Below, piece after piece: positions 1-7,146 of a stretch of DNA of 21,252 bases (positions are counted from its first letter, which is position 1; each line of letters begins with the position of its first letter). The DNA comes from a virus. The notes below the pieces were generated by a model. The model was not told the origin of the DNA. It ran no database searches and saw only the letters and a program-made list of their open reading frames with translations. Both the position numbers and the translations under genes were made by a program. The DNA is taken from positions 1 through 21,252 of IMG/VR virus record IMGVR_UViG_3300047553_000960; one strand, given 5' to 3'.

Positions 1-1740
1 ATATAAGATGGTTCTTCCAATACCAGCAACAAGATTTTTATCTGGAGTGAAAGTACATAAATCTCTAAATCTATATTGATTGCTGTGAGTTATATCTAAA
101 ACATTACTAGATATTTTGCCAGACTTAATTTTTGATGCTGAAACACTAGCAATATTTTTATTTTTCAAACTTTCAGTAAACTCAATAACATTTTTATCAA
201 CATAGATTACTAAATCTTCAAACGTGTAATCAGAGTAGTTAGGTAGTGATTTGTTTAAGTATATAGTTCCAGAAGTGTTATTTATTGTGTAATGGATTGG
301 ATCGATAAGAATGTCATTGATATACAATCCATTGACAGTGTATTCGTATGATCCCCATGAGAATGGAACATAAAAGTCTTGAATAGATCCATCAGGATTA
401 GTTTTCTGATTAATTGTGCTATCTGAAAGAGTAATGTAAGTTTCAGTTGTAAGAGATGTAGTTAATTTTTGATAAGAACTATCTACGCAAATTAATGTTT
501 TTCTATCTGCAATTGGAAGAATAACATCTATTTTAGAACTTGATTTTACTGTATTCTTGAAGTAAAGAGTGTATGGGGATACTGATGTTATAGAGTACTC
601 AGTTGAAGCAAGCACATTACCATCAACCTTAACTATTGGTTCCCCATAAGTTGACAATGTTTCTGTGAAATTAGTTCCATCTTGATTTTTGAGTAAGAAG
701 ATAGATGAGTTGTTATAAGAACTAAAATTATCAGAACTTTGCGCTAATAAGAAAACATATTTTTGTAAATCTATTTTTGAAGGAGTATTAGTTTCTCCCA
801 GATGTTTATGTTTTAGATAAGACAGTTGGAGTTGTCTTTGAAATTCTCCAGCTGTTTCATTGATTTGATTTCTTCTTTCTTCTAAAACTATTGAAGAAAC
901 GATACTTACATTTGAGTAAGTTGCATCTGGTTCAACTTTGATAGTCCCTAAATAAACAGCATTTGAATAAGTGTTATATTTAGAATTAGGATCAGAAGGT
1001 GAAGTTATGTTGCAAAAACCTGAAGAAAGTGTTGATAATCCAGGCTCTGCCCAAACATAATAAGTGTTAGTAACTGTATATCTGAAGAAAAATGGTTTTT
1101 CAGTTTTAGCTCTATACTTTGAAATAATTCCATTTCCAGTGTTTACAACTACACATTGTTTGAAAGCATCATCAAAATGTAAAGCTGTAGATCCAAGAGT
1201 AAAACCTGTACTTGATGTTACTCCAATCCATAGAGTTTGATTATTAACATATCCTTCTTGAACATAAACTACAAAATTGCTGTTGTAATCAAGAGTGTTA
1301 TCAAGAGAAGAATTTCTTGTCCATGAACCTGATGCAACAGTGTATATACCATTGTTAGCAGATGTAGATTGATTTTTGACTAGAACAATATCTCCAGTAA
1401 CAACAGCTACATTATCAATAGTTTGTTGTCCTGAAAGAGATATATTTGAAACTGTTGCAGCTTTTACTGTGACTGTAAAACCAAGATTGAGAGCAGAAAG
1501 CTTTAAGCCATATTCACTTGTAGAACTTGAAACATATCCATTTAGTAATAATAATTGGTTTGTTCTACTATCTGATAGTTTTTCGATTGTCCATCCATTT
1601 ATAACACCTGGACCTACAATAGAATTAACACCAGAAAGTTGTCTTTCAATGGAAACCATATTTTCATAGTCATAACCTGGATACCATATATCTCCAAATT
1701 GTGAATACAAAAATTTATAAATACTTGTTCTATTAGACAT
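1..1740 (-). CDS. Large phage tail/fibre protein with HKH module and LVKNQ repeat (partial, C-terminus beyond window)
   Basis: The frame opens with ATG at 1740 and is open for 580 codons to the left edge, so the C-terminus is missing. TAGGA lies 5 nt upstream of the ATG and overlaps the stop codon of the preceding gene. Residues 1-85 hold a GPGVINGW motif followed by a beta-rich segment. Residues 90-190 are a classic phage tail repeat (TIDNVAVVTGDIVLVKNQ, NGIY, then W-T-R). Residues 255-340 carry an LGTIKV strand and HKHLGETNTPSKIDL, and residues 533-552 read ASKIKSGKISSNVLDITH. The last two motifs have counterparts in the N-terminal 240 residues of the 1221-aa protein, so the two proteins share a module. 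No enzyme motif is seen. The role as a virion structural or adhesion protein is inferred from domains and context; the exact position in the tail is unknown. Confidence 0.8.
   Translation of the reverse strand, partial: MSNRTSIYKFLYSQFGDIWYPGYDYENMVSIERQLSGVNSIVGPGVINGWTIEKLSDSRTNQLLLLNGYVSSSTSEYGLKLSALNLGFTVTVKAATVSNISLSGQQTIDNVAVVTGDIVLVKNQSTSANNGIYTVASGSWTRNSSLDNTLDYNSNFVVYVQEGYVNNQTLWIGVTSSTGFTLGSTALHFDDAFKQCVVVNTGNGIISKYRAKTEKPFFFRYTVTNTYYVWAEPGLSTLSSGFCNITSPSDPNSKYNTYSNAVYLGTIKVEPDATYSNVSIVSSIVLEERRNQINETAGEFQRQLQLSYLKHKHLGETNTPSKIDLQKYVFLLAQSSDNFSSYNNSSIFLLKNQDGTNFTETLSTYGEPIVKVDGNVLASTEYSITSVSPYTLYFKNTVKSSSKIDVILPIADRKTLICVDSSYQKLTTSLTTETYITLSDSTINQKTNPDGSIQDFYVPFSWGSYEYTVNGLYINDILIDPIHYTINNTSGTIYLNKSLPNYSDYTFEDLVIYVDKNVIEFTESLKNKNIASVSASKIKSGKISSNVLDITHSNQYRFRDLCTFTPDKNLVAGIGRTILY
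802..810 (-). other. His-Lys-His motif of shared N-terminal module (copy in partial gene)
   Basis: Codons 311-313 encode HKH, followed by LGETNTPSKIDL. The 1221-aa protein has the same arrangement at 18631-18639. HxH motifs in phage fibres can bind metal; whether this one does is not shown by the sequence. Confidence 0.6.
1171..1470 (-). repeat. Phage tail LVKNQ/NGIY repeat, copy A
   Basis: Residues 91-190 of the partial protein. The order is a VKAATVSNISLSG strand, TIDNVAVVTGDIVLVKNQ, NGIYTVASGSWTR and a closing TLGSTALHF. This copy is the closest of the four in the window to the form common in phage tail fibres. Confidence 0.8.
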
Positions 1741-1747
1741 CTAGATC

Positions 1748-4700
1748 CTACAATGATGGCATAAATTTGATATTAGCATCTCCTATATCAAGTTGTACGG
1801 CAAAATCGTATACCATAGATGGATTACTGCCAACTGAAGTAAGTAGAATTCCGAACCTGATTTTACTCGATGCTTGACTGAGTTCAAAAGTTTTATTAGG
1901 AGTTATGATAGTAAAATTATCAAAGTTATAAGTTTCATTACTATCATCTGAAGTTGTATATCCGTATACAATACTTCCATTATTTTTTAACTCATTAGAA
2001 GTCAACAATCCTCTTTTAATCAAAGGAGCATCTGTATCGTAGTTTTCTGTATCAAACATTCTTGTGAAGAAATAACTTCCAGTTGATGATGTATACGAAA
2101 TAGCTACAGAGAGTAATTCAGGAGTGATGTTTTTAGATGCAGTAATGAGTTCAACTTTATATTGAAGCCATTTACCAGAATACGAAGAAAGATCAATGTT
2201 TAATGTTTGTGCACTAGTCGATGCATAAATATCATTAACAGTAGATAATGTTTCTGCTTCTCCATAAGATGCAGCTAAACACTCAGATCTTGTATTTCCA
2301 GATTTGATATAAATCTTAACTTGAGTACCATTGTCTAAATTAGTATCAGGAGTTACTGGATATTTATTTAATATCAAAGCAGCTAATTGTGTCCATGCAA
2401 TAAGCGTAGGAACATAGATTGGCTGCGGTTCATAAATACCAATCTCTCTTACCTTTCTGTCTGGAGCATATACTGGATACAATCTTGAAGGTGGAACATA
2501 TATTCCTTTTCTTGAAAGTGAGTTATCAGAATTTTTCTGTATTTGATATATAACTCCATTATTATTTGTTGTTGATAAGGTTGTTGTTGATGGAGCGGTA
2601 TTTGTTGTGCTTGATGCTGTAGTATTAGCGTTCACTTGAGATTGAGTTTGGCTATTAGTATTGCTATTTTGCTTATCACCAGTCACAGTATTGATAGTGG
2701 TGTTAGTATTTGAAACAATATTTGTAACTTCATTTTGTACGAAAGATGAAGGATTATTAGATACATTTGAAGTTTGTAATAATTTGTCTTTGATTATTGG
2801 ATAAGCTGTATTATTAGCAGGTAGAACGACACCTTGAATGTTTCCAGCTTGATCCTTAAATCTTACATAAACATTTCTTGTGTTATCTTCATAAGGAGTT
2901 GTAGAAAACTCAAAGATTGATCCATCTTGACTTGCACCATAGAATGTATTCCCTATAGCAGTCATCGCTTTGATTTTGTTTGGACCGTAGAATTGTGTAC
3001 TTGGAATTAACTCATATGGCTGATTACTATTTTTCTTCCAGTAAACAGCTAATGTGCTTCCTGTTCCTACATTGTTGTATGTATGAAGCTTGAATTTTAC
3101 AAAGTCTCCCTCTAACAAAGTAAATGTATTTGTAGAGTAATTTGTTTCTAAAGAAGTAGTAGATTTAAAGTTGCTTATTTGTAAAGTATCATCTAAGAAA
3201 AGATTGTACCCTACACTTGAATCAACTCTAAATGTACAAGTTCCATCTTGTTCTGCTTTGATAGCTCCTTCAATCATTAGTGAAGGATTTGTAAAGCTTG
3301 CTGGATATGTAAATGCTGTTCCTGCTCCGTAGTTGATAGCAGTAGTTTGCGCAGTTCCAGATATGTAATTATAACTTTCAATATCTGCTACATCTGTCCA
3401 AGTTATACCAGTTGAAGCAGTATATGATCTCCAAGTATTTATAAGTTGATTTGTTTCATTAGGATGAGATACAACTTTCTTAAATCCATTTATAGATTTG
3501 AAATATCCAAAAACCCCATTGTCTGCAACAATATATACATAATTCGAGTTAGGATCATCATATATTCCAAATACTCTGTCAGCGTATGTATCATAAATTT
3601 TTGACCATGATTTAGCTACATTTCCGTCAAATGTAAGTTCCCAAATCTGTCCACCTCTAAATGCAGCTAATACTGAACTTCTAGTAAATGAATTAGCTAA
3701 AGCATCTACACTATCGAAGTTTGTTGAAACAGTTTGGTTCCATTCTGAATTGTAGTATTTATATATTGAAGATGCAGCATATCCATATCCACCACCTAGT
3801 CCAACATAAAGAGTAAAGTCTTTAGCGGACATACTGGTGACTTTATCGTAAGATGAAAAGTCTTTGATATTCAATAATGACTGTCCATCATATTTGTAAA
3901 TACTTGATGAGCTGGATGTACCTTTAGAAGTACCAATGTACAGATCATTACCAATAGATGTCAAGCATGTAATAGGTTTAATGGTTTTGTAATTGGATGC
4001 ACTCAATGGTTGTTTCGCATTTACAACACTCCAAAACTCACCATTGAATGAAACAAAGAGAAGACCTGAGTTACTACCAGCATAAGCTTTGCCATTGAAT
4101 ACATGGATATCTGTAATTTGGTATCTTTCATCAACTAAGGCTTCATTCAATATTGGGTAAACAGTATCATTTTTACTAACATACATTTTGTTATTAGCAG
4201 CAATGAGTATTTTGTCTCCAAATGTTTCTATTGCGTTGATTTCAGATGTAGAATTGCCTGTTTGTTTGCTCCATAGATATTTAGCATTAGTAAGATCTAT
4301 ATCTGTGTAGGTAGTCTCTCCAGATGTAAAGTCTATAAATCCTCTGGTGTCTGCATTTTCAAAATCTTTTGCATCTCTAAAATCTTCAAATCTTGATATT
4401 TGAGCAGAGACTACATCAGTTAATTCATCATAAGCAGAGATTGTAAGATCAGCTCTTTGGTCTATTGTGAAATAATCACCTTTGTAAACTATTCTAGCAG
4501 CATACAAACTAGTTGGAGTATCAAATGCAAAGTTTAAGAAATCAAGAGTTTCTACATCAGCAATATTTTCAAAGATATCCACCCATTCTGATGTTCTTGT
4601 TTCTTTTATTTGAACAATGTAAGTCTTTGTATTACGTGCTGTCGCTCCAATAATTAAATTAGTAACTGTTGGATATATATCGTTGTCAGGATTAGTTGGA

Positions 4701-7144
4701 TCTTCATAAACTTTATCAAATTTTTTGAGTAAGTAATTGAATTGTTTATTACCTAAAACTTCGTATTTTGATAAGTCAGTACTTCCTCCGTATACTGAAA
4801 CTTGTTTTATTGGAGTTTCATAAATATCTAGAAGAAGATCTGTTGATTGTAATTCAGCAGAAGTTGTCAAGAAACTTGTTAATTTATTGTAAGCTGTTGT
4901 GTTTGCTAATCTGACCCAAGTGAGATCAGTATCATCATAATAAGCTAACTCATTGCCTTCTAGAGAATGAGTAGCTAAATAAATATAAACATTCCCAGTA
5001 ACTGCTATTGGAAGATTATCCAATAAAACTTCTACCCAATAATAAGTATCTGCAGTTAAAGACAGACCACTATTGGAAAAACTATAAAGATCATACGCAC
5101 TAGTCAAACTGTCAACTTGTATAGAACCAAAAGATCCTAGTAAAGTAAGTGGATTATCTCCAGTTGTATCTGTTGAGTAGAGATTGAGACTAATCTTATC
5201 TCCAAGATTTAAGAAAGATCCTATTCTTTTTAATTTTAGATTGATCGTGGTGATATTTTGATCAAATGTAGAATAAATTTTAAATGCTGTTTTTAAAGTT
5301 GATAAGGAATAATCTACAATAGTATTTTCTTCAGTAACAGTTAAGCTTGAATATCCTAAACCTGAGAAATAATGAACCTTGATACCAGGGTCAACATCAT
5401 CAGATTTTTTATTGTAAATAGCAATACCTCTTGGAGGAGTAGTATCATAAATAACACTTGCATTAGGATAGAATTCAGATTTCACTAAAACATCAGTGTA
5501 ATCATCAGTAATTTCAAAACCATACCCAGCTGTTGTTCCTAATGCTGCATTCCAATCATAGGTGTCAAAAAATCCAAATGCATCATAACTAGCTCTGTTT
5601 GTGATGGTTACAGGCTCAAAATTATTTACTGTTCCGTAACCAGATGCTCCGTATACTTGCAGATCACTATTGAATAATGAAACTTGAACTGTGCTTCCTG
5701 AATAAATTCTATTATATAAAGTCAGCTTTACATTATGATCTGAACCTGTAGTACCTGTTGCTGATGATTTGATAGGGGAAGATTGCCCATCAATAAATAC
5801 TCTAAATCCAGTTATTCCAGATCCAGGAATTGATGGATAAGATTTGTTTGTTCCAAAATCTAAAAATATGTTGCTTCCAGTAGTGTCAACATAGCTAGTT
5901 GTTGAGGATGGAGTAGCGTTATATTGTCCATTAGCTTGTAATGGTAAGAAACCCTTGTAAAGATTTTGTATTTTGAAATTGGAAAAATTATCTAATTGAT
6001 TTAGGTTTGAACTTTGGTCAGTTATGTAGTCATTAACTGGTTTTGAGTAAGTTAAGAATAATTCACTCGTTGGACCTAATGCACTTTTATTGATAGATAG
6101 TGTGTATTGAGTTACTCCAATACTTCCAAATGTAGTATTTGAATCTACTACATAATCTACTGTTTTATATATGTTTTGATCTGCAACATATACGCTGAAA
6201 CCTGTAGCTGAAGTACCTGGTAGAGTAGGTTCAGACATGGTCACATAAATATCAAGGAATACAAATGCTGCAGTTGTGTTTGTTCTAGCACTAACTACAT
6301 ATGGTTTTATTGTTTCAGATATTGAGTTTGTAACTGCTGATCCTGAGAAAGAAACTGCATATGTTAGCCCAGTTCCAGTGCTATCTCTGATCTTGAATTG
6401 ATTAGAAGATGGTTGAGTATAAGAGATAGTAACAGGGTTAGTTCCATCACTAGGAGCAAGAGAGCTTTCTAAATTTAAAACTACAACCTTTGCATTTGTA
6501 GGACTAGATGGATCTAATACATATCCAGAAAGTATGTTTACACTTTGATTACTTTGGGTAATAGCAAAACCAGAAATACCAGTAGTAGGTAAGATTGGAG
6601 GAGTTGCTTCAGTATAGTAAACATAAACTTTGCTACCATCTGTGCTTGTGGTTGCATAGTTGAAAAGAGGGGGATTGGCTTCTTTTGTTAGGTTAGTAAT
6701 TCCAACACCAGTAAAACTTGCTACAAAAGATTTAGTGACATCGTTGTCAGATAACTTTGGTACAGTTGATCCAAATCCTGTAGCATCATAAGAAACTTTT
6801 ACTGTTTGAGCAGTTAGAGCTATACCTGATCCGTCATAAGAACTATCTACAATTTTGTTCGCATCTGAAAGAATTAACTGTAATGTTTTAGGTTGTGTTG
6901 GATCAATAAACGTTGACGAAGGAGTAATAGTTGAAGCTATTGCTCCAAAGAATTTATGTACAGAAAATCTTAACTCTAATCCAGAAGATGGCTCAAGCCC
7001 AGCACTATCTATGTCTTCAAAATTTAAGTAAATTCTTTTACCATCAAATGAAGTATATGATAGATTACTTAAGCTTGTTGAAATTCCTGGGCTTGCTCCA
7101 CCAAAAACTATAAATGTGTTTCTAGGATCTTGATTATTTTCCAT
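1748..7144 (-). CDS. Giant tail adhesin-like protein: SwmB-like repeats, seven-bladed propeller with inserted PA14, C-terminal jelly roll
   Basis: 1798 aa, ATG at 7144, TAG stop. Only 2 bp follow the previous stop and no good Shine-Dalgarno is visible, so translation probably depends on coupling. Residues 1-517 form four SwmB-like beta repeats ending GITN, AVTN, KIQN and TITN. Residues 610-765 look like a jelly roll (LTADTYYWVEV). Residues 765-905 are a discoidin-like beta domain, with low confidence. Residues 960-1220 contain six propeller blades, 1255-1388 a PA14 domain and 1390-1415 a seventh blade. Residues 1455-1530 are a low-complexity Asn/Thr/Ser/Gln linker, followed by a Pro/Tyr-rich stretch. 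Residues 1600-1690 are a jelly roll with GKWLQYKVEL, and the rest is a beta-rich C-terminus. PA14 and jelly-roll domains commonly bind glycans, so a host-surface adhesion role is inferred. No catalytic residues are recognised. Confidence 0.78.
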   Translation of the reverse strand: MENNQDPRNTFIVFGGASPGISTSLSNLSYTSFDGKRIYLNFEDIDSAGLEPSSGLELRFSVHKFFGAIASTITPSSTFIDPTQPKTLQLILSDANKIVDSSYDGSGIALTAQTVKVSYDATGFGSTVPKLSDNDVTKSFVASFTGVGITNLTKEANPPLFNYATTSTDGSKVYVYYTEATPPILPTTGISGFAITQSNQSVNILSGYVLDPSSPTNAKVVVLNLESSLAPSDGTNPVTISYTQPSSNQFKIRDSTGTGLTYAVSFSGSAVTNSISETIKPYVVSARTNTTAAFVFLDIYVTMSEPTLPGTSATGFSVYVADQNIYKTVDYVVDSNTTFGSIGVTQYTLSINKSALGPTSELFLTYSKPVNDYITDQSSNLNQLDNFSNFKIQNLYKGFLPLQANGQYNATPSSTTSYVDTTGSNIFLDFGTNKSYPSIPGSGITGFRVFIDGQSSPIKSSATGTTGSDHNVKLTLYNRIYSGSTVQVSLFNSDLQVYGASGYGTVNNFEPVTITNRASYDAFGFFDTYDWNAALGTTAGYGFEITDDYTDVLVKSEFYPNASVIYDTTPPRGIAIYNKKSDDVDPGIKVHYFSGLGYSSLTVTEENTIVDYSLSTLKTAFKIYSTFDQNITTINLKLKRIGSFLNLGDKISLNLYSTDTTGDNPLTLLGSFGSIQVDSLTSAYDLYSFSNSGLSLTADTYYWVEVLLDNLPIAVTGNVYIYLATHSLEGNELAYYDDTDLTWVRLANTTAYNKLTSFLTTSAELQSTDLLLDIYETPIKQVSVYGGSTDLSKYEVLGNKQFNYLLKKFDKVYEDPTNPDNDIYPTVTNLIIGATARNTKTYIVQIKETRTSEWVDIFENIADVETLDFLNFAFDTPTSLYAARIVYKGDYFTIDQRADLTISAYDELTDVVSAQISRFEDFRDAKDFENADTRGFIDFTSGETTYTDIDLTNAKYLWSKQTGNSTSEINAIETFGDKILIAANNKMYVSKNDTVYPILNEALVDERYQITDIHVFNGKAYAGSNSGLLFVSFNGEFWSVVNAKQPLSASNYKTIKPITCLTSIGNDLYIGTSKGTSSSSSIYKYDGQSLLNIKDFSSYDKVTSMSAKDFTLYVGLGGGYGYAASSIYKYYNSEWNQTVSTNFDSVDALANSFTRSSVLAAFRGGQIWELTFDGNVAKSWSKIYDTYADRVFGIYDDPNSNYVYIVADNGVFGYFKSINGFKKVVSHPNETNQLINTWRSYTASTGITWTDVADIESYNYISGTAQTTAINYGAGTAFTYPASFTNPSLMIEGAIKAEQDGTCTFRVDSSVGYNLFLDDTLQISNFKSTTSLETNYSTNTFTLLEGDFVKFKLHTYNNVGTGSTLAVYWKKNSNQPYELIPSTQFYGPNKIKAMTAIGNTFYGASQDGSIFEFSTTPYEDNTRNVYVRFKDQAGNIQGVVLPANNTAYPIIKDKLLQTSNVSNNPSSFVQNEVTNIVSNTNTTINTVTGDKQNSNTNSQTQSQVNANTTASSTTNTAPSTTTLSTTNNNGVIYQIQKNSDNSLSRKGIYVPPSRLYPVYAPDRKVREIGIYEPQPIYVPTLIAWTQLAALILNKYPVTPDTNLDNGTQVKIYIKSGNTRSECLAASYGEAETLSTVNDIYASTSAQTLNIDLSSYSGKWLQYKVELITASKNITPELLSVAISYTSSTGSYFFTRMFDTENYDTDAPLIKRGLLTSNELKNNGSIVYGYTTSDDSNETYNFDNFTIITPNKTFELSQASSKIRFGILLTSVGSNPSMVYDFAVQLDIGDANIKFMPSL
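2555..2782 (-). repeat. Low-complexity Asn/Thr/Ser/Gln linker
   Basis: Residues 1455-1530 of the 1798-aa protein are almost entirely N, T, S, Q, V and A, for example NTNSQTQSQVNANTT. It separates the propeller/PA14 part from the C-terminal jelly roll and is probably a flexible tether. The DNA has many GTT/ATT-type runs, so slippage or length variation is possible. Confidence 0.75.
2981..3382 (-). other. PA14-like domain coding segment
   Basis: Residues 1255-1388 of the 1798-aa protein. The visible pattern is IEGAIKAEQDGTCTFRVDSS, then GYNLFLDD, a loop, FTLLEGDFVKFKLHTYNN, LAVYWKK and ELIPSTQFYG. This matches the strand order of PA14 domains, which often bind carbohydrate. It sits between propeller blades 6 and 7. 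Confidence 0.75.
5594..7144 (-). repeat. Four tandem SwmB-like (flagellar-associated/Ig-like) protein repeats
   Basis: The units are residues 1-152, 153-274, 275-395 and 396-517 of the 1798-aa protein. Repeated landmarks are LPTTGISGFAI, LPGTSATGFSVYV and IPGSGITGFRVFI near the start of units 2-4, then VTISYTQP- or LTYSKP-like strands, and a unit-ending TN or QN. The first unit is longer and more divergent. The layout fits the SwmB/SWM repeat family; copy limits are approximate. Confidence 0.65.
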
Positions 7145-7146
7145 GA

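Noticed and set aside
1376-1669. Plus-strand frame of 97 codons (and other short plus-strand frames across the window)
   Set aside because: They lie opposite long minus-strand genes with clear domain content. The short plus-strand frames look like shadows.
1733-1750. TAG stop recoded as Gln, as in some giant gut phages
   Set aside because: Read-through would add only five codons before TAA, and no in-frame TAG occurs anywhere else in about 6,900 codons. The standard code explains everything.
3434-3443. T4-like late promoter motifs (TATAAATA on the minus strand), here and near 3750
   Set aside because: They lie deep inside a coding region with no gene start downstream. Such matches are expected by chance in AT-rich DNA.
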